A stretch of 64,000 nucleotides of DNA from Ruminococcaceae bacterium UBA7212 (GTDB lineage: Bacteria; Bacillota; Clostridia; Oscillospirales; Acutalibacteraceae). The DNA lies in NCBI GenBank assembly GCA_002490525.1, contig DKUE01000005.1, positions 1 through 64,000 on the forward strand, written 5' to 3'. Made by a program: the position numbers and the translations under genes. This document shows positions 18,983 through 26,993 of the stretch, piece by piece (positions within the stretch are counted from its first letter, which is position 1; each line of letters starts with the position of its first letter). The notes under the pieces were generated by a model. That model made no database searches and had not been told where the DNA came from. It was given only the letters and a program-made list of their open reading frames with translations.

Positions 18983-19039
18983 ATTTTACCATAGAATCGG
19001 AAAAAAATCTATAGAAATTATCAAAAGCACCTATAGAAA
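18983..19039 (-). promoter_or_regulatory. GH2 promoter region with tandem 9-bp repeats
   Basis: On the minus strand the repeat TTTCTATAG occurs at 19031-19039 and 19009-19017, exactly 22 bp apart (two helical turns). The -10 candidate is TAAAAT (18983-18988), about 26 nt before the start codon once transcribed. No good -35 exists; the nearer repeat overlaps where it would be. This fits binding of an activator dimer. The downstream WYL protein is the obvious candidate (inference). Confidence 0.5.
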
Positions 19040-19084
19040 CTTTCCTGATTTTGTGCCATATTCCAAATAAAAGATAATATGTAA

Positions 19085-19116
19085 GAAACGGACAATTCTT
19101 ACAAATTGTCCGTTTC
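19085..19116. terminator. Hairpin after the DUF4838 gene
   Basis: A 13-bp stem (GAAACGGACAATT and its complement) around a 6-nt loop, placed 38 bp after the DUF4838 stop. The T-run is weak on both strands, so a partial terminator or mRNA 3'-end stabiliser is possible. Confidence 0.55.
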
Positions 19117-19153
19117 CGATTACATGTTTGCATTATGATATCAATTTGTCCGG

Positions 19154-21166
19154 TCAGCTAATCAGTTTTTTTCTTTTTCTTATAATTCTATATACAACGG
19201 TTACCGCAACAACGGCAATTACAACCCCTGACGCTACGCCTCCTGTAATCAAATACGGCTTGTTTAATTCTCTTTTTTCACTTGACACAGCGTTTTTTAA
19301 TCCATTTTGGTTGAAGCTTTCCAGGCTTTCCCACTCACAGACCATTGTAATATTTCGTTTTTCACAAAGTGCATTGATTCTGTCTAACGAGGTCTGTCGT
19401 TCACTTTTATTTATCCCGGGCTGTAACACGTTTGCATATATTACGGATAATTCAATCTCCTCAACTCGTCTTTCCATTATCGCGTCTCCGTGAACAGCAG
19501 ATTTGGCTTCTTGAATGATCTGACAATACCTTTTCACATTGTCTTCAGACAAATAGCCGTCATACTGTGCAAGCAAGCCATCATATAGCCCTAATGCTTT
19601 ATTGGAATTATAAAGTTCGGATGCGCAAAGATTCATATACTCTATAATATGCGGAGCCGCCGCACCAAAATATGCAGTAACATATCCGGAAACGCATTCT
19701 GCCACATCCATATCACTGCCTTCCCACATCAGACGGGAAAGTACATACGCCCGCATACAGGCAAATTCGCCGCCATTTTCTCTGGATGCCTGATGGAAAA
19801 CACCGATTATATTATTATCTTCATAAAACTTCTGATTTTTCGCCTGTACGGCAAAATTAGGAAACGGCATTAATAAATGTGAAAAATTAACCACATAATC
19901 CCAAACAACAATTTTATCTGTAATTTGTGACCACTGCTCAACCTGATTCTTAAACTGCTTTGAATTTGAATTGCCACCGTCTAAATATGATGATGCCTGA
20001 TCGCCCGGCATTGAGCAAAGCTTTATAACAACATTGGATTCGGCTTTAATGTTTTCGGGTGCTTTTAAAGTATGAAGATATGCTAAGGTTGAAATATATT
20101 TATCCGGGAACGCTTTTGCAAGTTTATTTAAAAACGGCAGTAATGTGCCCATTCCCGTTCCGCCTGCGGCCTCATCCGCAGCCTTGCATTTGCTACATTC
20201 ACATCCGGCAAGAAACGGATTATCATTCCCGCTGAAATCCCAATATAATTGCGCCGGATTTTCCGCAATTTTTTCAGCTAAAGAATTCTTTACAATTTCA
20301 AACACTTCCGGATTGCTTAAACAGAGATATGCGTCGCGCCCTTTATATTCTATAACTCGTTTGCCGTTTTTTTCCGAAAAATACTCGGGATGCTCTTTAA
20401 AATATTCATCGGGTGACAAATAACTATAACAATTATGACACCATGTGCCCCAACCTTCATATTGCAATTGCTCAATTGTAAGTTCCGGATTTTCTGATTC
20501 AATATCAATACCGTTCAGCCTTAATTTGGCTGCCCATTTATTCTGTACGGTTTCATATGCATAGACATCCCGCCACTGAACAGCCGGTTTTTTTATTTCA
20601 TTCATCTTTTCCAAATAGATAGTTTTTTGTTTTGGTATATATGTATCGTCCGGCGTTAAAAACATGCAGCCCAGTATATCTTCCATAAAAGCATAAATCC
20701 CGTTTCTTGTTCCTGCTTCCGCAGCACCGCAAATTGATATATTTTTATCATCAACAGAAATCCGATAACCATCATAAAGCCCATCTTCCACAGGACGTTC
20801 TGTATTCATAACAGCATCAATACAAAACCAGCTCTTAGCAGTATCAGCCTGACTTTCATTTACAATCGGCAGCATTGTGCCTGTCATTTTTTCTAACACA
20901 TCTTGAAGTGTTGTAACTGCTTCACGCAATGTTTTAGAACATAATTCAGGAATCACTATGGCAAAATCCGTATTGCCGTTTTCGAACAAAACCGCTTTAT
21001 TATCGCCGTTTTCCGATAGTGCTTTATTCTGCAGCTCTTCCTGCGAAATATTTTTAAATAAGATAGATTCCACAGAATTATCTGCTATCGCATATGAGAA
21101 GCCCCCATTCGAACATATAAGCACCAAAGCAAGTATGAATGCGAAATACCTTTTAAAATACTTCAT
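19154..21166 (-). CDS. DUF4838 protein, exported and C-terminally membrane-anchored
   Basis: A 670-residue surface protein. It has an N-terminal signal peptide (hydrophobic residues about 8-27), an N-terminal domain like the non-catalytic part of alpha-glucuronidases or hexosaminidases (residues about 60-190), then the DUF4838 region with 'YLSPDEYFKEHPEYFS' and 'WDFSGNDNPFLAGCECSKC'. One transmembrane helix near the C-terminus is followed by a Lys/Arg-rich tail, so the body faces outward. DUF4838 proteins occur in glycan loci, but their activity is not known. AGGGGTAAAGG precedes the ATG, and an extended -10 (TGCTATAAT) lies at 21229-21237 on the minus strand. GH2 follows in the same direction. 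Confidence 0.85.
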   Translation of the reverse strand: MKYFKRYFAFILALVLICSNGGFSYAIADNSVESILFKNISQEELQNKALSENGDNKAVLFENGNTDFAIVIPELCSKTLREAVTTLQDVLEKMTGTMLPIVNESQADTAKSWFCIDAVMNTERPVEDGLYDGYRISVDDKNISICGAAEAGTRNGIYAFMEDILGCMFLTPDDTYIPKQKTIYLEKMNEIKKPAVQWRDVYAYETVQNKWAAKLRLNGIDIESENPELTIEQLQYEGWGTWCHNCYSYLSPDEYFKEHPEYFSEKNGKRVIEYKGRDAYLCLSNPEVFEIVKNSLAEKIAENPAQLYWDFSGNDNPFLAGCECSKCKAADEAAGGTGMGTLLPFLNKLAKAFPDKYISTLAYLHTLKAPENIKAESNVVIKLCSMPGDQASSYLDGGNSNSKQFKNQVEQWSQITDKIVVWDYVVNFSHLLMPFPNFAVQAKNQKFYEDNNIIGVFHQASRENGGEFACMRAYVLSRLMWEGSDMDVAECVSGYVTAYFGAAAPHIIEYMNLCASELYNSNKALGLYDGLLAQYDGYLSEDNVKRYCQIIQEAKSAVHGDAIMERRVEEIELSVIYANVLQPGINKSERQTSLDRINALCEKRNITMVCEWESLESFNQNGLKNAVSSEKRELNKPYLITGGVASGVVIAVVAVTVVYRIIRKRKKLIS

Positions 21167-21275
21167 AACCTTTACCCCTAATCATCAACATTATTTTATA
21201 CTTGGACGCTCCTATTACTGACAAATCAATTATAGCATGCCAAGAAGCATTTTAAACACTTTTTTGAATACAATT

Positions 21276-21303
21276 CGGAGCAAGCCATATAAACCGGGCT
21301 CCG
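21276..21303. repeat. 28-bp hairpin repeat, copy A
   Basis: CGGAGC/GCTCCG-armed hairpin, 23 of 28 bases identical to the hairpin at 22379-22406. It lies 53 bp after the methyltransferase stop and may be its terminator, though without a clear T-run. Confidence 0.5.
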
Positions 21304-21355
21304 ATTGGGAAAATAACCGTCTAAGTGACAATGGTATGTTTTAAATATGATGCCA

Positions 21356-22105
21356 TCATATTGATTTTTTGCATCGGAAGAAGATAAAATCCGGACGATG
21401 TAACGTGCCGCCGAACTGTGCGGGATATTTTTTTCTCATTGCATCAGAAACATGAGATTCCTCACACTTCTCAATTAAAAATCCGGCATTAACAATAGCG
21501 TTTACAATGGTGGAAAGGGTTCGATGATAGAGCTCATAGTCATCAACGACCCATTTCACAGACCGTTTCCCTTCCACCATATAGTTGGAAATATTAGCGT
21601 ATAGCCGTTCTCCCAACTCCGTGCAGGTATAACGGTCATACTTCCCGTCCCAAGCTGTTGCCATCGGGTGAGACATACTGAATACAAACCGTGCTCCATC
21701 TTTCATAAGTTGGTATACGTTTCTCATCAGTTCATCTAAATCTTCTGCATAATCAAAAGTCAAGGAACTTGTAACTATATCGAACTGCTTAGCCAGTGCA
21801 GATATATTTTCCAATGCCATCTGTTGATAAGTGATGTTTTTTGCGCAAAAATGCTCTTTAGCATATTTCAGCATCTTTTCAGAGATATCAATGCCCATCA
21901 CGAATTTTGCACCCATGTCCGAATACTGCTTTGCGTGCTGTCCCATGCCGCAACCGATGTCCAACACGCTTTTACCATTTACTTCCGGAAGCATCGAAAG
22001 TAAAATAGGTGTTTCTATACAATCATTGAAATTAATTTCATTGCTCCGTATGTCTTTGAAATTCTCAAAAAAGTTTTCATTGTCGTATATATTTTGCTTT
22101 GCCAT
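21356..22105 (-). CDS. Class I SAM-dependent methyltransferase
   Basis: A 249-residue Rossmann-fold methyltransferase. Motif I is 'VLDIGCGMGQHAKQY' near residue 45, followed by 'VMGIDISEKML' and the post-motif block 'FDIVTSSLTFDYAEDL'. The UbiE/small-molecule type is most likely. The substrate is unknown, and the neighbours (a hairpin repeat on each side, tRNA-Ser upstream) do not help. AAAGGAG is 8 nt before the ATG. Confidence 0.85.
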   Translation of the reverse strand: MAKQNIYDNENFFENFKDIRSNEINFNDCIETPILLSMLPEVNGKSVLDIGCGMGQHAKQYSDMGAKFVMGIDISEKMLKYAKEHFCAKNITYQQMALENISALAKQFDIVTSSLTFDYAEDLDELMRNVYQLMKDGARFVFSMSHPMATAWDGKYDRYTCTELGERLYANISNYMVEGKRSVKWVVDDYELYHRTLSTIVNAIVNAGFLIEKCEESHVSDAMRKKYPAQFGGTLHRPDFIFFRCKKSI

Positions 22106-22129
22106 ATTTTGTCTCCTTTCACTATAGTT

Positions 22130-22378
22130 TAGAATCTATCGTTTATTCAAATATCAATACACAGTAAAAAGCCCACCGCAATTCTCCCCAAATTATGGCT
22201 AGCTTATGTATAAGCTACATGAAAAAGACATTTTGGGAGTTGAACTTTTAGCTCGCCAAAAGTTGATAGCAACAGTGGAACGTCGTGGGGGCGTTTACAA
22301 CCGAACAGGCGAGCCGATCGCGGCTTTTTGCGAAAGAAAAGGAGCGGCGCGAGTGCGCTCTGATTTTAACAAAAAAAT
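22130..22378. other. Intergenic element between methyltransferase and tRNA-Ser
   Basis: About 250 bp without a credible gene. It holds hairpins at 22201-22216 (AGCTTA/TAAGCT) and 22243-22264 (AACTTTT/AAAAGTT) and is richer in G+C than other gaps. A frame open through it on the plus strand continues straight through tRNA-Ser read backwards and lacks a ribosome site, so I do not call it. The sequence resembles non-coding stretches I associate with other Clostridia genomes, but that is unverified memory. Confidence 0.35.
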
Positions 22379-22406
22379 CGGAGCAAGCGGTATAAAACTT
22401 GCTCCG
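22379..22406 (-). terminator. Terminator of tRNA-Ser (28-bp hairpin repeat, copy B)
   Basis: Perfect 9-bp stem CGGAGCAAG/CTTGCTCCG with a 10-nt loop, followed on the minus strand by ATTTTTTT. It starts 3 bp after the tRNA 3' end. Confidence 0.85.
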
Positions 22407-22409
22407 ACG

Positions 22410-22501
22410 TGGCGGAGAGCAAGGGATTCGAACCCTCGAACCGTTTTAGGCGGTTACACGATTTCCAATCGTGCTCCTTCGACCAGCTCGGACAACTCTC
22501 C
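22410..22501 (-). tRNA. tRNA-Ser (GGA)
   Basis: Acceptor stem GGAGAGT/GCTCTCC, discriminator G, encoded CCA (22410-22412), anticodon loop TTGGAAA giving GGA, a long variable arm (ACCG...CGGT) typical of serine tRNA, and T-loop TTCGAAT. Reads UCC/UCU codons. Confidence 0.96.
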
Positions 22502-22517
22502 AAATGTCACGATTGGT

Positions 22518-22546
22518 ATTATAGCCGACATCCGCAAAAAAATCAA
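22518..22546 (-). promoter_or_regulatory. Promoter of tRNA-Ser
   Basis: Minus strand TTGATT (22541-22546), 17-bp spacer, TATAAT (22518-22523), placed 16 bp before the tRNA 5' end. Confidence 0.8.
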
Positions 22547-22626
22547 GTTATTTTTTGTAATCTGTAAAAAAAAATTTCCGAAATTTGAAAATTCTCAAAA
22601 AGGGCTCGTTTTTTTGCATGAAGTAT

Positions 22627-22656
22627 GAACGGGCAGATGAAGAGGTCCGCCCGTTC
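22627..22656. terminator. Hairpin after copA
   Basis: 8-bp stem GAACGGGC/GCCCGTTC with a 14-nt loop, 24 bp past the copA stop. No T-run follows, so termination there is uncertain. Confidence 0.45.
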
Positions 22657-22680
22657 TGTTGGTAAAAGTCAATAAAACAA

Positions 22681-25197
22681 TCAATCTAAAACTGTATAGC
22701 CCTGCGCTTCAACCGCCCGCTTCAGAACATCATCCGTAACCTCTTTTGAAAGCGTAATCACTGCATTTTTGGCTGTATGACTTGCAAGCACCGATTCCAC
22801 ACCGTCAATCGCCTCTAAAGTCTTTTTGACAGTAACTTCACAGTGCGGACACATCATACCTTCAATTTTTAAAGTTTTTTCCATAGTATTTACCTCCTTG
22901 GATTTTTTTGGTTTTATTTTTTCTTTTTTTCTCGCATGATACGGCTTGAAGAAATTTAACCGCAATGCGTTAGAAACAACACAAAAGCTTGAAAGACTCA
23001 TCGCCGCCGCACCGAACATTGGATTTAACGTCCAGCCGAAAATCGGAATCCAAACACCTGCCGCAAGCGGAATACCGATAACGTTATAGATAAACGCCCA
23101 AAACAGATTTTCATGAATATTCCGAAGCGTTGCACGGCTCAAACGAATTGCCGCAGGAACATCGCAAAGTGAACTCTTCATGAGTACAATATCGGCAGCA
23201 TCTATCGCAATATCCGTACCTGCACCGATTGCAATGCCGATATCGGCCCGAGTCAGTGCGGGCGCATCGTTGATACCGTCCCCCACCATTGCTACACGTC
23301 CTGACTCCTGCAAAGCACGTACGACACTTTCTTTTCCGTCAGGCAGTACATCTGCAATGACTTCGTCCACACCTGCCTGCCGACCGATAGCCTGTGCTGT
23401 TTTCGCATTATCGCCCGTAAGCATAACTGTACGAATACCCATAGCTTTTAACTGCGCAATCGCGTTCGGGCTGTCCGCTTTCATTGTATCCGCAACCGCA
23501 ATTACGCCCAAAAACTTTTCTGCCGTGCAGAAAAACAGAGGTGTTTTACCTGCATCAGAAAATGAATCTGCACTTGAAAGAATATATTCCGGTATAGTTG
23601 TATATGCCTTTATGAACGTTCGATTTCCCGCAAAACATTCTGTACCGTTACGCTTGGCGCGGATACCGTTCCCCGGAAGTGCTTCAAAATCCGTGATATC
23701 CTGCAATTCAGTTTTTGTTTCTTCCCCCTTTTGCACAATTGCCTTCGCGAGCGGGTGCTCACTTCGCCGTTCCACAGCACACGCAAAATCCATAAGCTCC
23801 TTTTCAGAAACGCCTGTATTCGGCAATATGTCTGTTACCACAGGTGTGCCGTTGGTTATCGTTCCTGTTTTATCCAGAACAACAATTTCGGTTTTACCAG
23901 CAGTTTCCAAAGATGCGGCGGTTTTAAACAGAATACCGTTTTTAGCACCTACACCGTTGCCGACCATAATTGCAACGGGTGTAGCCAACCCTAACGCACA
24001 CGGACAACTGATAACCAAAACGGAAATTCCGCGTGCTAACGCAAAACCGAAGGATTCGCCGACCAATAACCAGACAGTTGTTGTAAGCAACGCAATCGCA
24101 ATCACGATGGGGACAAACACACCGGACACTTTATCTGCCACCTTTGCAATCGGGGCTTTGGTTGCGGCAGCATCACTCACCATTTTAATAATTTGCGAAA
24201 TAGCGGTATCCTCGCCGACTCGTGTTGCTGAACAACGCAAAAAACCGGACTGATTGACTGTAGCCGCCGAAACAGAATCGTTTATACATTTGTCAACGGG
24301 AATGCTTTCTCCGGTCAAGGACGCTTCATTTACAGCGCTATGCCCTTCTACTACCACACCGTCCACAGGGATGCTTTCCCCGGGACGTACAATAAACTCA
24401 TCTCCCTGTTTCACCTGGGAAACAGGGACAATACGTTCCTCACCATCGGAGAGAACGGTAGCCGTTTTCGGAGAAAGGCGCATCAGCCCCTTCAGTGCAT
24501 CTGTCGTTTTTCCTTTAGAACGTGCCTCCAGCATTTTTCCAACGGTAATCAATGCCAGTATCATCGCGGCAGATTCAAAATAGAGTTCATGCATATAATG
24601 CATAGCGGATTCTGCGTTGCCGTCGGTCTGTGCCGCAGTCATTGCAAACAAAGCATACGTACTGTAAACAAAAGCCGCCCCGGAACCGAGTGCAACCAAC
24701 GTATCCATATTCGGTGCACGGTGCAACAGACTTTTAAATCCACTGATAAAAAACTTTTGGTTAATTACCATAACTGCAACTGTTAATAGTAGCTGAATCA
24801 GTCCGAGCGCCACATAATTTTCAGACAGAAAATCGGGAAGTGGCCATCCCCACATGGTATGACCCATGGAAAAATACATCAAAACAATTAAAAAGCCGAT
24901 GGATGCAATCAATCGTCTTTTCAAAATCGGCGTCTCACGGTCTTTCAGCGCATCATTTTCCGTCTCTTCCACAGATATATCGGACTTTTGTATGTGAACA
25001 TCTTTCTTCTCTGCACCGTAACCAACCGCCTCTACGGCAGAAATGATTGCCTGTGCCGAAGCCGTGCCCTCCACCCCCATAGAATTGGTGAGTAAGTTAA
25101 CCGAACAGGCGGTTACACCCTCCACCTTTTCCACAGCCTTTTCGACACGTGCACTGCATGCAGCACAGCTCATGCCTGTAACGGTATATTGCTCCAT
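22681..25197 (-). CDS. copA: Copper-exporting P1B-type ATPase with fused C-terminal CopZ domain
   Basis: An 838-residue Cu+ exporter of the inner membrane. It opens with a heavy-metal domain (GMSC-X2-C, Cys11 and Cys14), then eight predicted helices, the transport motif CPC near residue 397 ('SCPCALGLATP'), the phosphorylation motif DKTGT near 440, HP in 'SEHPLAKA' and the 'GDGINDAPAL' hinge. After the usual P-type end ('SNALRLNFF') comes a Lys-rich linker and a second full metal-binding domain (GMMC-X2-C) of 67 residues, equal to a CopZ chaperone. An intact ribosome site sits before that domain. The gene starts 9 bp after csoR, so copper controls both. Confidence 0.95.
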   Translation of the reverse strand: MEQYTVTGMSCAACSARVEKAVEKVEGVTACSVNLLTNSMGVEGTASAQAIISAVEAVGYGAEKKDVHIQKSDISVEETENDALKDRETPILKRRLIASIGFLIVLMYFSMGHTMWGWPLPDFLSENYVALGLIQLLLTVAVMVINQKFFISGFKSLLHRAPNMDTLVALGSGAAFVYSTYALFAMTAAQTDGNAESAMHYMHELYFESAAMILALITVGKMLEARSKGKTTDALKGLMRLSPKTATVLSDGEERIVPVSQVKQGDEFIVRPGESIPVDGVVVEGHSAVNEASLTGESIPVDKCINDSVSAATVNQSGFLRCSATRVGEDTAISQIIKMVSDAAATKAPIAKVADKVSGVFVPIVIAIALLTTTVWLLVGESFGFALARGISVLVISCPCALGLATPVAIMVGNGVGAKNGILFKTAASLETAGKTEIVVLDKTGTITNGTPVVTDILPNTGVSEKELMDFACAVERRSEHPLAKAIVQKGEETKTELQDITDFEALPGNGIRAKRNGTECFAGNRTFIKAYTTIPEYILSSADSFSDAGKTPLFFCTAEKFLGVIAVADTMKADSPNAIAQLKAMGIRTVMLTGDNAKTAQAIGRQAGVDEVIADVLPDGKESVVRALQESGRVAMVGDGINDAPALTRADIGIAIGAGTDIAIDAADIVLMKSSLCDVPAAIRLSRATLRNIHENLFWAFIYNVIGIPLAAGVWIPIFGWTLNPMFGAAAMSLSSFCVVSNALRLNFFKPYHARKKEKIKPKKSKEVNTMEKTLKIEGMMCPHCEVTVKKTLEAIDGVESVLASHTAKNAVITLSKEVTDDVLKRAVEAQGYTVLD
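22882..22897 (-). promoter_or_regulatory. Internal ribosome binding site and ATG for a free CopZ domain
   Basis: On the minus strand GGAGGT (22892-22897) lies 7 nt before an in-frame ATG (22882-22884) at the exact border between linker and C-terminal heavy-metal domain. Initiation here would give a free 67-residue copper chaperone ending at 22681. The site is as strong as those of real genes nearby. Confidence 0.6.
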
Positions 25198-25206
25198 AAG
25201 TCCACC

Positions 25207-25509
25207 TTATTTCATCAGCTTTTGCAAGGTGACCAAAAGGTCATCTAAAGTACTTTCTTTTCCTTGTTTAATATCCTCTGCGACGCAGGTTTTTATGTGC
25301 GAAGCCAACATCTCTTTGTTAAATGCATTCAAGGCGGCATTGGCCGCCGCCACCTGCATAATAATATCCGTACAGTATGCGTCTTTTTCAACCATGCCCT
25401 TAATACCGCGAATCTGCCCTTCAATTCGATTTAGGCGGTGAATCAGCTTTTTATGCTCTTCTTCCGAACGGATTTTAAATTTTTGACTTTGACAGCAAGT
25501 TTCTTTCAT
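25207..25509 (-). CDS. csoR: Copper-sensing repressor CsoR family
   Basis: A 100-residue all-helical repressor with the Cu(I) ligand set Cys46, His71, Cys75 ('DAYCTDII' and 'SHIKTCV'), the canonical CsoR pattern rather than that of the formaldehyde or nickel branches. It binds DNA without metal and releases it on binding Cu(I). An in-frame GTG lies six codons upstream, but AGAGGT sits 6 nt before the ATG at 25509. It leads the csoR-copA operon and has a strongly symmetrical promoter-operator directly upstream. Confidence 0.93.
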   Translation of the reverse strand: MKETCCQSQKFKIRSEEEHKKLIHRLNRIEGQIRGIKGMVEKDAYCTDIIMQVAAANAALNAFNKEMLASHIKTCVAEDIKQGKESTLDDLLVTLQKLMK

Positions 25510-25524
25510 CTGCACACCTCTGTT

Positions 25525-25577
25525 CACATACCCCTATCGGGTATATTTATTATATACCCGATAGGGGTATGTGTCAA
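25525..25577 (-). promoter_or_regulatory. csoR-copA promoter with CsoR operator
   Basis: Consensus promoter on the minus strand: TTGACA (25572-25577), 17-bp spacer, TATAAT (25549-25554). A perfect 22-bp inverted repeat (25525-25546 and 25552-25573, spacer 5 bp) covers it. Each arm contains ATACCC-N5-GGGTAT-like sequence, the form of known CsoR/CopY-free copper operators in Firmicutes. One arm fills the promoter spacer and the other lies at the start site, so bound repressor would block polymerase fully. Confidence 0.85.
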
Positions 25578-25579
25578 GA

Positions 25580-25611
25580 AAAAACAGCAAGGAAACTTCC
25601 CTGCTGTTTTT
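25580..25611 (-). terminator. Terminator of the P-loop ATPase gene
   Basis: Stem AAAAACAGCAAGG/CCCTGCTGTTTTT (one mismatch), with T6 on the minus strand. It ends 2 bp before the csoR -35 box, insulating the copper operon. Confidence 0.85.
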
Positions 25612-25634
25612 AGCATTCACCATTCGTAACGGAT

Positions 25635-26654
25635 TTATAAATTAAACATTACCTTTAAAGCATAACTCGTTTCGTTCTCCAATGCCTCCCGATTTAAATT
25701 CGGTATGTGCGCTTCTATTGCATCCATCTTCACCTTAGCCTTTTTCAAGTATGCGGAACCGTCCGCCAGCTTTGCTTTGTATTCCGTCTCTAATTTGTCA
25801 AGCACATTTCGGAATTTTTCATCTGTACCGGGCACTACGCATTCGCGGTACAAATCCAGTATTTCGTCATTCGGACGTATCGGAAAATACTCATGCGGTG
25901 CAGTGCTGTCAAAGATACAAAAATCGAGTTGCGGTACGGTAATCATATCCAAGCTTTTCGGATCAAAGGAACAGTGATATACATACACATCGTATCCCCT
26001 CTCAGCGACCGCCGATGCAATCCGTTTTAAAAAAGTAGATTTTCCTGTACCGGCGCGCCCTTTTATGAAATAGCGTTTTGATATATTTTCTGTCAGATTC
26101 GGAATATAACAAACATTTCCATGCACTGTAGGTGCACCGAAAAATCGATTGAATTGTTTTCCTTTGCTTGTATTTTTACTGTCTGTAGCCGGCGGTAACA
26201 GACGGTTGAGTAACGCATCTGACAAGATGTTTGCCAGTTCAAAATCCATTCGGGATATATAAATTTCTTCCTGTTTGTCGTGCACGGCGTGAGCCTGTGA
26301 AAATATCTGCTGTGCAGACAAAAGCGCATTTTCCATATCACGCATGTCCGCAAAATCCGAAGCAGAAAAATAATTTCTGGCATCACTATCAAACAAAGAT
26401 GTGCGCACTGCACCCGATTGGACATCCGGCAGCACCCAACCGCAGACAGAATCATCCAACGGATGGTGCAGAATTTGAATCGTTAAATTTTGTTTTTTTG
26501 CATAATCATGTACAGCTGAACAAATATGTGTAAATGCCTCTTGTGGAAAAGCGGTATAGCGCATAAGTCGCTCTGCTTTCGCGTAGAAATCATTTACATA
26601 GGAAACTCGCATCGGCGCGAGCGTTTCGGCCAAAAAATGTTCTTCGGTATACAT
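25635..26654 (-). CDS. P-loop ATPase of unknown role (PRK06851-like)
   Basis: A 339-residue protein with one clear Walker A motif, 'KGRAGTGKST', near residue 200, followed by 'YHCSFDPKSLDMI' and 'DFCIFDSTAPHEYFP'. This layout resembles the uncharacterised PRK06851 family of Firmicutes, whose members are usually longer and may carry a duplicated ATPase half; only one is present here. No membrane segments or signal peptide. The frame opens at a TTG further upstream, but AAAGGA fits the ATG at 26654 better. Transcribed alone, with its own terminator. Confidence 0.65.
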   Translation of the reverse strand: MYTEEHFLAETLAPMRVSYVNDFYAKAERLMRYTAFPQEAFTHICSAVHDYAKKQNLTIQILHHPLDDSVCGWVLPDVQSGAVRTSLFDSDARNYFSASDFADMRDMENALLSAQQIFSQAHAVHDKQEEIYISRMDFELANILSDALLNRLLPPATDSKNTSKGKQFNRFFGAPTVHGNVCYIPNLTENISKRYFIKGRAGTGKSTFLKRIASAVAERGYDVYVYHCSFDPKSLDMITVPQLDFCIFDSTAPHEYFPIRPNDEILDLYRECVVPGTDEKFRNVLDKLETEYKAKLADGSAYLKKAKVKMDAIEAHIPNLNREALENETSYALKVMFNL

Positions 26655-26796
26655 ATACCATTCATCCTTTCCAAACAAAAATCAAAATATTCTTACATTC
26701 AGTTTATGCATAAAAAGCACAATTCAATACTGGTTTTTATCTTTAAAGCAACTGTTTTCGAATCAAAATTATTTCATCAATATCTTGTTAGGGCTA

Positions 26797-26825
26797 TTGA
26801 AATACATTCGGTTATTTGTTATAAT
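26797..26825 (+). promoter_or_regulatory. Promoter of tRNA-Leu
   Basis: TTGAAA (26797-26802), 17-bp spacer, TATAAT (26820-26825), 11 bp before the tRNA 5' end. Confidence 0.85.
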
Positions 26826-26836
26826 AACTATGTTAT

Positions 26837-26920
26837 GCGGATATGGTGGAATTGGCAGACACGCCAGATTTAGGATCTGGTGCGTAATGCGTGCAGGTTC
26901 AAGTCCTGTTATCCGCACCA
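26837..26920 (+). tRNA. tRNA-Leu (TAG)
   Basis: Acceptor GCGGATA/TATCCGC, discriminator A, encoded CCA, anticodon loop TTTAGGA giving TAG, D-loop with GG, variable arm TGCGTAATGCGTG, T-loop TTCAAGT. Reads CUA and other CUN codons. Confidence 0.96.
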
Positions 26921-26923
26921 AAT

Positions 26924-26960
26924 CACCGCAAGCCATCATACTGCTTGCGGTGTCTTTTTT
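26924..26960 (+). terminator. Terminator of tRNA-Leu
   Basis: 9-bp stem CACCGCAAG/CTTGCGGTG followed by TCTTTTTT. Confidence 0.9.
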
Positions 26961-26993
26961 AGAATCTGCGAATGTATTTAAAGGAAGTACGAC

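Noticed and set aside
22206..22628. 140-codon open frame on the plus strand
   Set aside because: It runs through tRNA-Ser read on the wrong strand and has no ribosome site.
22850..22930. Programmed frameshift in copA as in E. coli
   Set aside because: No slippery heptamer with stop in the other frame; the extra domain is simply in frame.
23180..24253. 357-codon open frame on the plus strand
   Set aside because: Opposite copA; low-complexity Ser/Thr/Ala-rich product, an artefact of codon bias.
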